The notes under the pieces were generated by a model that worked only from the letters and a program-made list of their open reading frames with translations, did no database searches and was not told where the DNA came from. DNA of 64,000 bases from Acinetobacter calcoaceticus (GTDB taxonomy: Bacteria; Pseudomonadota; Gammaproteobacteria; Pseudomonadales; Moraxellaceae): contig NZ_SLVJ01000007.1 in assembly GCF_004345325.1 (NCBI RefSeq), positions 62,001 through 126,000 on the forward strand. Reading direction: 5' to 3'. Shown in pieces: positions 28,272 through 38,574 of this stretch (position 1 is the first letter of the stretch; each line of letters starts with the position of its first letter). Made by a program: the position numbers and the translations under genes.

Positions 28272-28919
28272 TTAAGCCGCTGCCTTCTTTGGTACACCGC
28301 TATGAAAACGGAATACTGGATCTGGCGTTAAAATCAGCTTGGCTTCTACCTCACGGATCAACTCGATACGACTTTGGATATCTTCTTCAGGATCTTTCAG
28401 TTTACCGGTCTTCGCCACATCCAAGGCCAAAGCAAGATAATCCTCAAAATGCCGTGACTCTGATTTGAGTAAATAGCGATAGTATTTCCCTAACTCCTCA
28501 TCCACCAAAGGTGCCAGTGCGTAAAAACGCTCACACGAACGCGCCTCAACAAAAGCACCAATGATCAGAATATCAATCAAGGCTTCAGGCTCATACGTCC
28601 GCACTTCTTTACGCAGGCCAGCAGCATAGCGCCCTGCACTTAGGGCTTGCCATTCTTGACCACGTTTATGCATCAACGCTAAGACTTGTTCGTAATGGAG
28701 CATTTCCTCACGAACCAATTGCGCCAACTTCACCTGTAGATCATTAAAAAAACTATAACGAAACATCAGGTTCATCGCTGTGCCTGCTGCTTTTTTCTCG
28801 CAGTTGGCATGATCTTGCATCAACAAAGGCAATTGATTCATGGCTTCATCTAGCCATGCTTTCGGTGTTTCACAACCTAAAAAAGCCAGTACCGGTTGGA
28901 TCAGTTGTTCATGTGTCAT
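28272..28919 (-). CDS. miaE: tRNA 2-methylthio-N6-isopentenyladenosine hydroxylase
   Basis: Non-haem di-iron monooxygenase that hydroxylates ms2i6A37 in tRNAs. 215 residues, all-helical; ligand motifs REEMLHYEQV (about 69), EARSCERF (about 120) and ESRHFEDY (about 150) give the Glu/His set of the family. Last gene of the run recO-pdxJ-miaE, 15 bp after pdxJ. It requires MiaA and MiaB, not in the window. The C-terminus ends VPKKAAA. Confidence 0.95.
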   Translation of the reverse strand: MTHEQLIQPVLAFLGCETPKAWLDEAMNQLPLLMQDHANCEKKAAGTAMNLMFRYSFFNDLQVKLAQLVREEMLHYEQVLALMHKRGQEWQALSAGRYAAGLRKEVRTYEPEALIDILIIGAFVEARSCERFYALAPLVDEELGKYYRYLLKSESRHFEDYLALALDVAKTGKLKDPEEDIQSRIELIREVEAKLILTPDPVFRFHSGVPKKAAA

Positions 28920-28934
28920 GTCGATCTAAAACCC

Positions 28935-29657
28935 TTAACCCGCAACTTGGATAGCAGCTTTCATATCTTTTACTGCTTGTTCCAATCCAACAAAAACACT
29001 TTGCGCCACGATGGCGTGTCCAATGTTCAACTCATAAATGCCTGGAATAGCGGCAATTGCAGCAACGTTGTCTAGGTTGAGACCATGGCCGGCGTTAACC
29101 ACCAAACCTTTGCTTACCGCATAGGCCACACCCGCAACAATACGTGCCAATTCAGCAGGTTGATCCGCTGCACTGGCTTCAGCATAAGCACCGGTGTGCA
29201 ATTCAATCGTGGGTGCGCCACAGGCAACCGCTGCATCAATCTGAGCCAAGTCCGCATCGATAAACAAAGACACATCACAACCGATCGCGGTCAGTGCTTG
29301 AGTCGCTGCTTTGACCTGTTCAAAATGTGTGACCACATCCAAACCACCTTCAGTGGTGAGTTCTTCACGTTTTTCAGGGACAAAGCAGATATGCTGCGGC
29401 TTAATCTCTTTGGCAAAGGCCACCATTTCATCGGTCACGGCAATTTCGAGATTCATGCGTGTTGCTAACACTGGGCGCATACGACGTACATCATCATCTT
29501 GGATATGTCGGCGGTCTTCACGTAAATGCAAGGTAATCCCTTCCGCCCCAGCCCGTTCACAAAGCAATGCTGCTTGTACAGGATCTGGATAACAGGTGCC
29601 ACGCGCCTGTCTAAGCGTTGCTACATGATCGATATTCACACCCAGTAATGCGGCCAT
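28935..29657 (-). CDS. pdxJ: Pyridoxine 5'-phosphate synthase
   Basis: Condenses 1-deoxyxylulose 5-phosphate with 3-amino-2-oxopropyl phosphate to pyridoxine 5'-phosphate. 240 residues from the ATG at 29657, chosen because AGGA lies seven bases upstream; a GTG at 29675 overlaps the recO stop and adds six residues. Motifs: [34 protein letters not shown] with the catalytic Glu, GHGLNLDN and ELNIGHAIV. Directly follows recO, as in enterics. pdxB of the same pathway is at 48-49 kb. Confidence 0.97.
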   Translation of the reverse strand: MAALLGVNIDHVATLRQARGTCYPDPVQAALLCERAGAEGITLHLREDRRHIQDDDVRRMRPVLATRMNLEIAVTDEMVAFAKEIKPQHICFVPEKREELTTEGGLDVVTHFEQVKAATQALTAIGCDVSLFIDADLAQIDAAVACGAPTIELHTGAYAEASAADQPAELARIVAGVAYAVSKGLVVNAGHGLNLDNVAAIAAIPGIYELNIGHAIVAQSVFVGLEQAVKDMKAAIQVAG

Positions 29658-29671
29658 GGTCTTTTCCTCAT

Positions 29672-30382
29672 TCACTTTCTAGATTGAAAATTTTGAATCC
29701 ACAATTGACGACTCTTTAATGGTCGGTCGCCCAACAGTGAACTAATCAGCTGACGGTATAGTTTCGACAGTAATTGTAGCTGTTCTGGATTGAAATCCCT
29801 ACCCTTTTCATATTCAGGCATGCTTAAGATTGCAGCACCAGCCAATGTCGCTGTAGTCGGTGACTTAACTGGCAGAAAGCCTTCATTCAATTGAAATAGA
29901 TAATGCTGCTGGGCTTGAATTTGCTGCTGCTCGGCATCGGTTTGAAAATCCAGTCCATACCCAAGTTCTTCGATTAAGACATGCTCGAACTGGCGCAAGA
30001 TTTGTTTGAGGAAGGTATTTGCATCGGGATGACTAGACAATTGCTGCAGATCCAGCAAGGTTTGATGGTACTGCTGAAAGCTGGCTGGCATACTTTCCTC
30101 AAGCGGACATAGGCGCAGTAGCACTTCATTGAGGTAAAAACCGGCAAAGAAGGCATCACCATGAAAGAAGACCGGTTGATTGAGGATTTCAAGTTTAGAG
30201 AAATTTTTCAGGTCGGATTTGCCCGAGGCCTGAGTGACAATGGTTTGATATTGTGGCGGAGGCACTTGACGCAAAATACCATCTACCCGCCCATGTTCTT
30301 GGCTAAACAAATGCACAATGTGGCTGCGTTCACGGTATTTACGATGATGGATGAGATAGCCATGCAGCATTTCATTACGCAT
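29672..30382 (-). CDS. recO: DNA repair protein RecO
   Basis: Mediator that loads RecA on SSB-coated DNA with RecR. 236 residues: N-terminal OB fold (about 1-80, with [20 protein letters not shown]), then a helical domain. The zinc-binding cysteines seen in some RecO proteins are missing, as is usual in gammaproteobacteria. It is separated from era by a 113-bp spacer with a tandem repeat. Confidence 0.93.
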   Translation of the reverse strand: MRNEMLHGYLIHHRKYRERSHIVHLFSQEHGRVDGILRQVPPPQYQTIVTQASGKSDLKNFSKLEILNQPVFFHGDAFFAGFYLNEVLLRLCPLEESMPASFQQYHQTLLDLQQLSSHPDANTFLKQILRQFEHVLIEELGYGLDFQTDAEQQQIQAQQHYLFQLNEGFLPVKSPTTATLAGAAILSMPEYEKGRDFNPEQLQLLSKLYRQLISSLLGDRPLKSRQLWIQNFQSRK

Positions 30383-30440
30383 AGGCGCGGAACTTCTGCA
30401 TGCTATTCATCCTTTGGTTTCATCGTATATTTCATCAACA

Positions 30441-30488
30441 CATTGTTCAGTGCATTGTTGAGTACGTTGTTCAGTGCATTGTTCAGTG
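30441..30488. repeat. 12-bp tandem repeat, four copies, in the era-recO spacer
   Basis: CATTGTTCAGTG, CATTGTTGAGTA, CGTTGTTCAGTG, CATTGTTCAGTG, followed by CA. The array ends 8 bp past the era stop codon and fills nearly half of the spacer before recO. Confidence 0.92.
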
Positions 30489-30495
30489 CAATCGT

Positions 30496-31524
30496 TTAGA
30501 TATCGCTATAACCTAAGCTCTTCAAAGCACGTTCGTCATCAGACCAACCGCCTTTGACTTTCACCCACAAGGTCAGCATGATTTTTTGCTCAAACATTTT
30601 TTCCATGTCTGCGCGTGCATCCATACCGATCTTTTTCAGCTTGGCGCCTTTTTCACCGATCACAATGGCTTTCTGACCCGTACGCTCAACATAGATGGTG
30701 GCATCAATATAAGTACAAGCCGGTTTCATTCTGCCCGTTTTTTCATTGAGTACCGGTTCTTCGATTTTAAATGACTCGATTTGAACGGTTAAATCATAGG
30801 GCAATTCTTCACCAAGTTGACGCATGATTTTTTCACGAATCACTTCACTGGCCAAGAAACGCTCTGAGCGATCGGTAATTTGATCCAACGAATATAACGG
30901 TGGTTGGAATGGCAAATATTTTTCAATCGATTCACGTAAATGCGCGAGGTTTGAACCTTGAAGTGCTGATACGGGTACGATTTCAGCAAAGTTCATCAAC
31001 TTGGTACGCTCTTGAATCAATGGCAATAAATTGCGCTTGTCTTCAAGGGTATCAATCTTGTTGATCACCAACACTACCGGCATCTCAGCATGTTGGAGTT
31101 TTTCCAACACCAAGTCATCATTCTGCGTCCATTTTTGCCCATCGATCACGAACAACACCAAGTTCACATCACGTAGTGCTGAATGTGCAGCGCGGTTCAT
31201 CATTTTATTGATGGCACGCACTTCTTTTTTGTGCATTCCCGGGGTGTCTACAAACACCGCCTGAGATTTTTCACGGCTGTCAATCCCAACGATCTTATGT
31301 CGTGTGGTTTGTGGCTTACGTGAAGTGATCGAGAGTTTTTGACCCAAAATATGGTTCATCAATGTCGATTTACCGACATTGGGACGACCCACGATGGCAA
31401 CAAAACCACTTTTATAGTCTGCTGGGATCTCGGTGGCTTGCCCTTTGAAGAATTGATCAAGAAGATCATTGTGCTCAGTGGGTGCATCTAGATCATTTGG
31501 TTTTTGATCATTTTCAGTCGACAT
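30496..31524 (-). CDS. era: GTPase Era
   Basis: Essential GTPase for 16S rRNA 3'-end maturation and 30S assembly. 342 residues, about 40 longer than E. coli Era because of an acidic N-terminal extension (STENDQKPNDLDAPTEHNDL). G domain: GRPNVGKSTLMN (G1), DTPGMH (G3), VINKID (G4), then a KH domain with VIGEKGAKLKKIG (about 290). Starts 5 bp after rnc, so the two are translated together. Confidence 0.97.
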   Translation of the reverse strand: MSTENDQKPNDLDAPTEHNDLLDQFFKGQATEIPADYKSGFVAIVGRPNVGKSTLMNHILGQKLSITSRKPQTTRHKIVGIDSREKSQAVFVDTPGMHKKEVRAINKMMNRAAHSALRDVNLVLFVIDGQKWTQNDDLVLEKLQHAEMPVVLVINKIDTLEDKRNLLPLIQERTKLMNFAEIVPVSALQGSNLAHLRESIEKYLPFQPPLYSLDQITDRSERFLASEVIREKIMRQLGEELPYDLTVQIESFKIEEPVLNEKTGRMKPACTYIDATIYVERTGQKAIVIGEKGAKLKKIGMDARADMEKMFEQKIMLTLWVKVKGGWSDDERALKSLGYSDI

Positions 31525-31529
31525 GAGGG

Positions 31530-32222
31530 TTATTGCTCCAATATCTTTAAAATTTCTGCCGCTACGGCTTGTTCCGCAAAACGACGACTTGACCCCTCAC
31601 CCAACAAGGTCGGTAGTCCGCTCACAAGGCATTCTACCTTAAAATGTTGATTGGGCGCGTCACCTTGGATATCAACCACCTCATAAACAGGGAGAGGTTG
31701 TTTACGGGCTTGTAAATGTTCCTGCAAGCGGGACTTCGGGTCTTTGAGTTGGTCGGTGGGTTCGATGTGTTCGAGGTAGGGAATATACCAATTCATTACA
31801 ATCGGTTCTAAAACACTGAGATCTTTACAATCGATATAAATCGCACCAATAATCGCTTCTACAGTGTCGGCCAAGATCGATTCACGATGATGACCCCCCG
31901 ATTTTAATTCGCCAGTACTGAGGATTAAACTCTGGCTCAATTTCAAATCGTTGGCAATTTTTCCTAGCGCTTCTTGGCGAACCAAAGTCGCACGCATACG
32001 CGTCAAGCGACCTTCGTTTTCCTTAGGATAGGCATGATAGAGATAATTGGCAATGATCATGCCCAACAATGAATCCCCCAAAAATTCGAGGCGTTCATAG
32101 TTGTATTTATGACTGACGGATCGGTGAGTCAACGCCAATTGCAGTAATTCAGGCTCATTAAATTGATAGCCGATACGACTGAGTAAACGTGGATCACTTA
32201 CTTTGAACTGTCCTTTGATCAA
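31530..32222 (-). CDS. rnc: Ribonuclease III
   Basis: Double-strand RNase that processes rRNA and mRNAs. 230 residues from the TTG at 32222 (reads IKGQFKVSDPRLLSRI, matching the family N-terminus); another TTG at 32234 would add four. Catalytic signature NYERLEFLGDSLLGM (about 42-56), second acidic site LADTVEAIIGAIY (about 118), and a dsRNA-binding domain at the C-terminus (DPKSRLQEHLQ...SSRRFAEQAVAAEIL). Non-ATG start may keep expression low. Unlike enterics it is cut off from lepB by a terminator. Confidence 0.94.
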   Translation of the reverse strand: MIKGQFKVSDPRLLSRIGYQFNEPELLQLALTHRSVSHKYNYERLEFLGDSLLGMIIANYLYHAYPKENEGRLTRMRATLVRQEALGKIANDLKLSQSLILSTGELKSGGHHRESILADTVEAIIGAIYIDCKDLSVLEPIVMNWYIPYLEHIEPTDQLKDPKSRLQEHLQARKQPLPVYEVVDIQGDAPNQHFKVECLVSGLPTLLGEGSSRRFAEQAVAAEILKILEQ

Positions 32223-32449
32223 AACTCTTCTCAAAATGGTTAAAACAAAAAATCTTGGATGCCGAAGACACAGCGGTCTTATGGCAAGGCGGTTGTTGAC
32301 AAGCTCACCCTATGCAACATGACACATTGATCTGTATCAGCATGGCTTAGATGGGAGAACTTAAATTCAATGGCTGTATCATAGCATTTAAACATGACCA
32401 CTTCATGCGAATGCTTTTGTAGATAGCTAAAACTGCATCAAACAACACT

Positions 32450-32485
32450 AAAAAAATCAGCATGATGTTCGGACAGCATGCTGAT
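32450..32485 (-). terminator. Terminator after lepB, before rnc
   Basis: 9-bp stem ATCAGCATG / CATGCTGAT, loop of 12 nt, followed on the minus strand by six or seven T residues. It separates lepA-lepB from rnc-era, so rnc should have its own promoter in the remaining 215 bp. Confidence 0.85.
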
Positions 32486-32509
32486 CAGATCTCGCTTGGA
32501 TGCGATGAA

Positions 32510-33346
32510 TTAATCAATCGCACCATTGCGGCCAAAGCTTGGTAAGTTTAAACCTGGTTGTTTATGCATCCAGACATAGATGGCATGACCAATCAAGTTT
32601 TCCTCAGGTACAAAGCCCCAATAACGACTGTCTGAACTTTGATCACGGTTATCACCCATGGCAAAGTATTGACCTTGAGGCACTTTAACTTCCCAACTTT
32701 GTTCTTGAGTTAAACCTAGATTTGAAGAAGCTTTTATTTGACGCAACAACATTTCAGGTTCTGGACCAAATTGCTGATCCGAAATCTGCTGTTGATTAAA
32801 CTGATGCTCACCAATCTTGACTTTATATTTCATACCCGCCATGACGATGTCATTTTGCGCATTGATGGCGATATTATCAACAAAGGTTTTCTCTTGTTTA
32901 ACGCCATTAATAAACAACTCACCTTTGTCCATTTTAACCGTATCGCCTGGCAAGCCAATGATACGTTTAATATAGCTAATCTTTGGATTAAGTGGATAGC
33001 GGAACACGGCCACATCACCATGCTGCGGCTCACCCACAGAGATGATTTTGCCGTTGCTGATCGGTAAACGCACGCCGTAAGCAAATTTATTCACCAAGAT
33101 ATAGTCGCCAGTTTCTAAGGTTGGCACCATAGAGTCTGACGGGATATTAAACGGTTCGAATAAAAATGAACGTAGTACCAAAACCACAGCCAAAACTGGC
33201 CAGAAATCATAGGCCCATGTAATGATGAAGTTTTCGTTCTGCTTACCTTTGGTACTGCGTTGCTTAAATACCAATTTATCCAGCAACCACACCAAAAAGA
33301 AGATTAAGGTGACGGGAACGAGAATGAGATTAAAATCAAAATCCAT
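32510..33346 (-). CDS. lepB: Signal peptidase I
   Basis: Inner-membrane protease that removes Sec/Tat signal peptides. 278 residues: two membrane helices (about 6-24 and 48-66), catalytic Ser in NIPSDSMVPTL (about 72), general-base Lys in YIKRIIGLPGD (about 127), box E GDNRDQSSDSRYWGFV (about 232). Follows lepA at 17 bp in the conserved lepA-lepB operon. Confidence 0.97.
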   Translation of the reverse strand: MDFDFNLILVPVTLIFFLVWLLDKLVFKQRSTKGKQNENFIITWAYDFWPVLAVVLVLRSFLFEPFNIPSDSMVPTLETGDYILVNKFAYGVRLPISNGKIISVGEPQHGDVAVFRYPLNPKISYIKRIIGLPGDTVKMDKGELFINGVKQEKTFVDNIAINAQNDIVMAGMKYKVKIGEHQFNQQQISDQQFGPEPEMLLRQIKASSNLGLTQEQSWEVKVPQGQYFAMGDNRDQSSDSRYWGFVPEENLIGHAIYVWMHKQPGLNLPSFGRNGAID

Positions 33347-33363
33347 GGGCTATATGCTCTCTA

Positions 33364-35184
33364 TTATTTTTTATCAACTTGTAAAACTGCCAAAAACGCT
33401 TCTTGTGGAATTTCGACGCTACCCACTTGTTTCATACGTTTTTTACCTTCTTTTTGTTTAGAAAGCAATTTCTTCTTACGTGACACGTCACCACCATAAC
33501 ATTTGGCCAATACGTTTTTGCGCATTGCCTTCACTGTTGAGCGCGCAATAATTTGAGCGCCAATGGCAGCTTGAATCGCGACATCAAACATTTGACGTGG
33601 AATCAATTCTTTCATTTTTTCTACTAAGGCAATACCACGATGGCGCGCATCATTACGGTGACAAATCATCGCCAAAGCATCGACTTTTTCACCGTTAATC
33701 AATACATCCACTTTGACCAACTCCGAGCTTTCAAAACGCACAAAGTTATAGTCCAGTGAGGCAAAACCACGTGAACATGATTTTAAGCGGTCAAAGAAAT
33801 CCATCACCACTTCTGCCATTGGAATTTCAAAATTCAATGACACTTGGTTGCCCAAGAATTTCATGTCTTTTTGAATACCACGGCGCTCGATACACAAGGT
33901 CATCACGTTACCGAGATATTCTTGTGGAACCAAGATATGACATTCAGCAATCGGTTCACGCAGATCTTCAACGGTAGAACCATCTGGCATTTTTGATGGG
34001 CTATCGATGTAGATGGTATCACCCGACTTCATCAATGACTCATAGATCACTGTTGGTGCAGAGGTAATGATGTCTAAATCGTACTCACGCTCAAGACGCT
34101 CTTGAACGATTTCCATATGCAACATACCCAAGAAACCACAGCGGAAACCAAAGCCGAGCGCATCGGAACTTTCTGGTTCAAAGAACAACGCTGAGTCATT
34201 GATTTGCAATTTATGTAATGCTTCACGGAACGGTTCAAAGTCACTGGCATCAATCGGGAACAAACCGGCATAGACCTGTGGTTTAACCTTTTTAAAACCA
34301 GGTAAGATCGCCACTTCTGGGGTATTTGACAAGGTAATGGTATCCCCGACAGGTGCACCAAAAATGTCTTTAATCCCTGCGATCACAAAACCAACTTCAC
34401 CGGCCTCTAGCATGCCCGTTTCAGTATGTTTAGGATTGAAGATACCCACTGAGGTAATAATGTGGGTCTGACCGGTTGATTTGATCAGCATTTTGTCGCC
34501 TTTACGCACACGACCTTGCTTGATACGAACCAAAGAGACTACACCGAGATAGTTATCGAACCATGAGTCGACGATCAAGGCTTGCAGCGGTGCGTCACGA
34601 TCACCCTCAGGTGCCGGAATCACTTCAACCAAACGTTCTAATACTTGCTCTACGCCCATACCGGTTTTTGCAGAACAAGTCGGTGCGTCTGTGGCTTCAA
34701 TGCCGATGATTTCTTCAATTTCGTGAATCACGCGCTCAGGTTCTGCTTGTGGCAGATCGATCTTATTTAAGATAGGCAGTACTTCAAGGCCCTGTTCGAT
34801 CGCGGTATAGCAGTTGGCAACGGATTGTGCTTCTACACCTTGTGCGGCATCCACCACCAACAATGCGCCTTCACAGGCAGCAAGTGATCGCGAAACTTCA
34901 TAGGAAAAGTCAACGTGTCCTGGGGTGTCAATAAAGTTTAGTTGATATTCTTGGCCATTCGGATGCGTGTAATACAAGGTCACCGAAGTCGCTTTAATGG
35001 TAATACCACGTTCGCGCTCAAGCTCCATGGAGTCCAAAACTTGCGCTTGCATTTCACGTGCTTGTAAACCACCACACATTTGAATGAAACGGTCGGCTAA
35101 TGTTGATTTACCGTGGTCGATATGCGCGATAATACTGAAATTACGGATATTTTTGATATCTACAGATTTTTTAGCTACGGCCAT
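33364..35184 (-). CDS. lepA: Elongation factor 4 (LepA)
   Basis: Translational GTPase that affects initiation and can back-translocate ribosomes. 606 residues: G domain with [21 protein letters not shown] and NKIDLP, domains II, III and V-like, and the LepA-only C-terminal domain ([21 protein letters not shown]). First gene of lepA-lepB. Confidence 0.97.
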   Translation of the reverse strand: MAVAKKSVDIKNIRNFSIIAHIDHGKSTLADRFIQMCGGLQAREMQAQVLDSMELERERGITIKATSVTLYYTHPNGQEYQLNFIDTPGHVDFSYEVSRSLAACEGALLVVDAAQGVEAQSVANCYTAIEQGLEVLPILNKIDLPQAEPERVIHEIEEIIGIEATDAPTCSAKTGMGVEQVLERLVEVIPAPEGDRDAPLQALIVDSWFDNYLGVVSLVRIKQGRVRKGDKMLIKSTGQTHIITSVGIFNPKHTETGMLEAGEVGFVIAGIKDIFGAPVGDTITLSNTPEVAILPGFKKVKPQVYAGLFPIDASDFEPFREALHKLQINDSALFFEPESSDALGFGFRCGFLGMLHMEIVQERLEREYDLDIITSAPTVIYESLMKSGDTIYIDSPSKMPDGSTVEDLREPIAECHILVPQEYLGNVMTLCIERRGIQKDMKFLGNQVSLNFEIPMAEVVMDFFDRLKSCSRGFASLDYNFVRFESSELVKVDVLINGEKVDALAMICHRNDARHRGIALVEKMKELIPRQMFDVAIQAAIGAQIIARSTVKAMRKNVLAKCYGGDVSRKKKLLSKQKEGKKRMKQVGSVEIPQEAFLAVLQVDKK

Positions 35185-35456
35185 AAACTACTCTAAAATA
35201 TATGCACAATCATGGACTCGGAACTGTCAGCAGACATGACGTGATAAAAAGGATGTTTCAAAGATGAGCCACAGTATAAGCAGTCACTCATTAAAAATAC
35301 AGAGAGCTTTTAAAAATAGTACGATTCTGCAGCGAAATTGAAATTTATGCCTAGAAACTCAGCTTAGCCGTGCTTCTTTGCCGACCCAAGCGCAGTCACA
35401 AATGGATGAAACGCATGCGTTTTGACTGCATAGCTTAGGGCCTGTTGACATTTCAT

Positions 35457-36215
35457 CTATGGTTTAACTGCCTCAAAACTGATGATTTCACTTTGGTTGC
35501 GTACTGGGGCCAGATATTGATAATCCGATGATACAGACACATCCACAAAGCCCAGTTGGGTCAAGATTCGTGTCAGTTCTGCCAAGCCAAACCATTTCAA
35601 TTTAAAGATCTCAAATTCACTTTGTATACAGTTACCTGCAACATCCCATTTATCATAGCGGTGATATGTGGTCGTCACTTGGTGTACATAATCGATATCT
35701 GAAGAGGTCATGCTCAAAGAGATCAACTGATTTTGTGCAGTCTGGAAGGTCTTCACTGTAGATGTACCAGGTTTAAATTGATGCTGAAAAAACACATCCA
35801 AGATCAAGCGCCCACCCGATGTCAGCGCTTGAAAACATTGTGCTAGGGTTTCAATCGCACTTGCATCATCCTCCAAGAGCAGAAAAGAACCGGTCGGAAT
35901 GATAATCGCCTCATAGCGTTGTTCGGTTGCAAACTGTTGAAACTGCGCTTGATAGACCAACTCAGGGTCATAATCATGTGCGACCAAGTTGTTACGGCAA
36001 ATCTCCAACATTGCAGGAGAGGCATCAAAACCACGGACATCAAAGCCCTGTTGCAATAACGGAATCAAGATCCGTCCAGTGCCTACGGCAGGCTCAAGGA
36101 TCTTACCGCTCACCCCGGCCAAACGTGCTGCATAATACTCGACATCCCCAAAACTACAGCCAATCGGCTTATCCAGTTGATACACTTCTGCGGATAAACG
36201 TTGATAACTCAACAC
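35457..36215 (-). CDS. Class I SAM-dependent methyltransferase
   Basis: 252 residues with a Rossmann-type methyltransferase fold: motif I ILEPAVGTGRILIPLL (about 40), the acidic end of strand 2 in VRGFDASPAML, motif post-I IIIPTGSFLLL and SGGRLILDVFF (about 140). The small-molecule type (Methyltransf_25-like); substrate unknown. The stop lies inside the 16-mer discussed in the findings. Ends 272 bp upstream of lepA on the same strand, but is probably a separate unit. Confidence 0.82.
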   Translation of the reverse strand: MLSYQRLSAEVYQLDKPIGCSFGDVEYYAARLAGVSGKILEPAVGTGRILIPLLQQGFDVRGFDASPAMLEICRNNLVAHDYDPELVYQAQFQQFATEQRYEAIIIPTGSFLLLEDDASAIETLAQCFQALTSGGRLILDVFFQHQFKPGTSTVKTFQTAQNQLISLSMTSSDIDYVHQVTTTYHRYDKWDVAGNCIQSEFEIFKLKWFGLAELTRILTQLGFVDVSVSSDYQYLAPVRNQSEIISFEAVKP

Positions 36216-36282
36216 CTTGACACTCCTCTATTTCTAAATACCCATCATGCTTGCTTAAGACACCATCCAACGACAGTTTTTA

Positions 36283-36729
36283 CTACAAATACGATGCAAA
36301 GTCATAAGGTTGTGCATCTGCATCCACAGGTTGATAGGCCTGTATAAAGGTCGGTGACATGCGTTTTGGTCGTCCAGTGTCAATTTCAATACAGGCCCAT
36401 TTGGTTTGCCCTGTAAACAATATGCTTTGGTCATGCGGCCGATAAAAAGCATATTGGCGGAATGAATACAAAGCATTGATATCGTTCAGCCATGTTCTCA
36501 GGATCAATTGATCATCTGGCATAGCGGCTTTGCGGTACTGTACCTGATGTTCTACCGCCACCATGGCATGCTTTAATTGTAAATATTGGGCAACACCGAG
36601 TCCGAGTGCCTCGATATGTGCTGCTGCAATATCCTGCATCCATTGCACATAGACCACATTGTTGACATGACCGAGTAGATCGATATGTTGTGGTTGGACT
36701 GTTAACTGCAGATCAAATAGTTGACTCAC
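36283..36729 (-). CDS. Acyl-CoA thioesterase, YbgC/4HBT hotdog type
   Basis: 148-residue hotdog-fold thioesterase. The 4HBT signature DLLGHVNNVVYVQWMQDIAAAH (start quoted in part) has Asp-17 replaced in the usual D-x-x-GHVNN pattern as HIDLLGHVNN, with the catalytic Asp present. Second half: VEHQVQYRKAAMPDDQL and QTKWACIEIDTGRPKRM. Cleaves acyl-CoA of unknown chain length. Lies 67 bp upstream of the methyltransferase on the same strand, so they may be co-transcribed. Confidence 0.82.
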   Translation of the reverse strand: MSQLFDLQLTVQPQHIDLLGHVNNVVYVQWMQDIAAAHIEALGLGVAQYLQLKHAMVAVEHQVQYRKAAMPDDQLILRTWLNDINALYSFRQYAFYRPHDQSILFTGQTKWACIEIDTGRPKRMSPTFIQAYQPVDADAQPYDFASYL

Positions 36730-36925
36730 GCCTTAAAACCTCAATATTTACATTATTTTTGCTATTGCAAAGCAGCATAGCATTTTTTAATTCAGGGATT
36801 AAGCATGCTTTTTCCCCTGCAATTTAAATGGGATTTTTCAAGCATTTCACTGGAGTAATACGGGCTTATAAACCCATCTGCATGATTTAAGCGCAATTTG
36901 ATCGCCTATTGTGAAATAAAGAGCA

Positions 36926-36954
36926 TTGGAAGCGCGTTAAATTCCAAGTACAAT
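36926..36954 (+). promoter_or_regulatory. Sigma-70 promoter of ahcY
   Basis: TTGGAA (36926-36931) and TACAAT (36949-36954) with a 17-bp spacer. The predicted start near 36961 is exactly where the SAH riboswitch begins. Confidence 0.75.
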
Positions 36955-36960
36955 GACGCC

Positions 36961-37090
36961 CTAGTCGAGGGATGCTGCGACGCTTTATCAATCACACGCT
37001 TAATAACACACTTAAACGCTGTAAATTGAATAAAGAGGCCAGGCTCGACTTTAGATGTGCCACTAAGCGCACGTCAACAACGGCATCCGC
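36961..37090 (+). ncRNA. S-adenosylhomocysteine (SAH) riboswitch
   Basis: All marks of the SAH riboswitch family are present in the leader of ahcY. P1 pairs AGTCGAG (36963-36969) with CTCGACT (37044-37050). The conserved CGAGG...GCTGCGACG and GCCAGGCTCG core elements stand in order, with a P2 stem between them (TTTATCAAT with ATTGAATAAA). The pseudoknot is perfect: GGATGC (36970-36975) with GCATCC (37083-37088), inside a conserved CAACGG context. SAH binding turns ahcY expression on when this methylation by-product builds up. The ribosome site TAGGAG lies 33 nt after the aptamer. Confidence 0.92.
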
Positions 37091-37133
37091 GAACTGAATG
37101 ATCAACACGATAAAACATGTTTAGGAGATCCTG

Positions 37134-38516
37134 ATGAACGCGGTAAACGCTGCATTTACAGACTATAAAGTTGCCGATATCCAACTCGCTGATTACGGCC
37201 GTAAAGAAATCAAACTTGCTGAAGCAGAAATGCCAGCATTGATGGGCTTACGCCGTCGCTATGCTGCTGAAAAGCCATTGGCAGGTGCGAAGATTTTGGG
37301 TTGTATCCACATGACCATCCAAACTGCAGTGCTGATCGAAACTTTGATCGAGCTTGGCGCTGAAGTACGGTGGACCTCTTGTAACATCTTCTCTACCCAA
37401 GATCATGCTGCAGCAGCGATTGCAGCACGTGGTATTCCAGTTTTTGCTTGGAAAGGCGAAACTGAAGAAGAATACAACTGGTGCCTAGAGCAACAGATCA
37501 ATGTCAATGGTCAAGTGTGGGATGCCAACATGATCTTGGATGATGGCGGTGATTTAACCTCCCTCGTTCATGAAAAATATGCTGACCTGCTCAACCACAT
37601 CCACGGCATCACTGAAGAAACCACCACAGGCGTACAACGTCTACTTGAAATGTGGAAAGATGGTTCACTTAAAGTGCCTGCGATCAATGTCAATGACTCA
37701 GTAACCAAGTCTAAAAATGACAACAAATACGGCTGCCGCCACTCTCTAAACGATGCAATCAAACGCGGTACTGACATGCTCTTGTCTGGTCGTCGTGCTT
37801 TGGTGATCGGTTATGGTGATGTGGGTAAAGGTTCTGCACAATCTTTGCGTCAAGAAGGCATGATTGTTCGTGTAACTGAAGTCGATCCAATCTGTGCTAT
37901 GCAAGCATGTATGGATGGTTATGAAGTTGTATCTCCATATAAAAATGGTGTGCAAACAGGTAAGGCTGCCGACATCAACCTTGATCTATTACAAAACACT
38001 GATTTGATCGTGACCACTACTGGTAACTATCATGTTTGTGACTCCGCTATGCTCGATACACTTAAAGCAGGTGCTGTGGTTTGTAATATTGGTCACTTCG
38101 ATACTGAAATCGACACCAACTACCTACGCGGTTTCAAATGGGTTGAAGTTAAACCTCAAGTTCACCAAGTTTACCGTAGCGATAGCGACAGTGATTATTT
38201 GATCTTGTTGTCTGAAGGTCGTTTGGTTAACTTGGGCAATGCTACAGGTCACCCTTCACGTATCATGGATGGTTCATTTGCCAACCAAGTCTTGGGTCAA
38301 ATGCACTTATTTGCTGAGAAATTTGCAGATCTTGATGCCGCTGCTAAACAAGCGCAGATTCGCGTCGAACTTTTACCTAAAAAGTTAGATGAAGAAGTTG
38401 CTGCAGCAATGGTTGAAGGCTTTGGCGGTGTACTTACACAGCTCACGTCTTATCAAGCAGAGTATCTCGGTGTAGCAGTTGAAGGTCCATTCAAATCAGA
38501 TTCTTATAAATATTAA
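37134..38516 (+). CDS. ahcY: S-adenosylhomocysteine hydrolase
   Basis: NAD-dependent cleavage of SAH to adenosine and homocysteine, which keeps methyltransferases from being blocked. 460 residues: substrate domain with [16 protein letters not shown] and [17 protein letters not shown]-binding Rossmann [14 protein letters not shown] (about 222), the C-terminal NAD-contact KSDSYKY. Strong TAGGAG ribosome site eight bases upstream. Controlled by the SAH riboswitch and followed by metF, so together they form the homocysteine-to-methionine leg. Confidence 0.98.
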   Translation: MNAVNAAFTDYKVADIQLADYGRKEIKLAEAEMPALMGLRRRYAAEKPLAGAKILGCIHMTIQTAVLIETLIELGAEVRWTSCNIFSTQDHAAAAIAARGIPVFAWKGETEEEYNWCLEQQINVNGQVWDANMILDDGGDLTSLVHEKYADLLNHIHGITEETTTGVQRLLEMWKDGSLKVPAINVNDSVTKSKNDNKYGCRHSLNDAIKRGTDMLLSGRRALVIGYGDVGKGSAQSLRQEGMIVRVTEVDPICAMQACMDGYEVVSPYKNGVQTGKAADINLDLLQNTDLIVTTTGNYHVCDSAMLDTLKAGAVVCNIGHFDTEIDTNYLRGFKWVEVKPQVHQVYRSDSDSDYLILLSEGRLVNLGNATGHPSRIMDGSFANQVLGQMHLFAEKFADLDAAAKQAQIRVELLPKKLDEEVAAAMVEGFGGVLTQLTSYQAEYLGVAVEGPFKSDSYKY

Positions 38517-38574
38517 GTCACGACTCGGTCATAACCAAGTCGGGATGATTAAGCATTAAGCTGATTGAAAGACC

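Noticed and set aside
30441..30488. CRISPR array
   Set aside because: The repeats are 12 bp and contiguous, without spacers.
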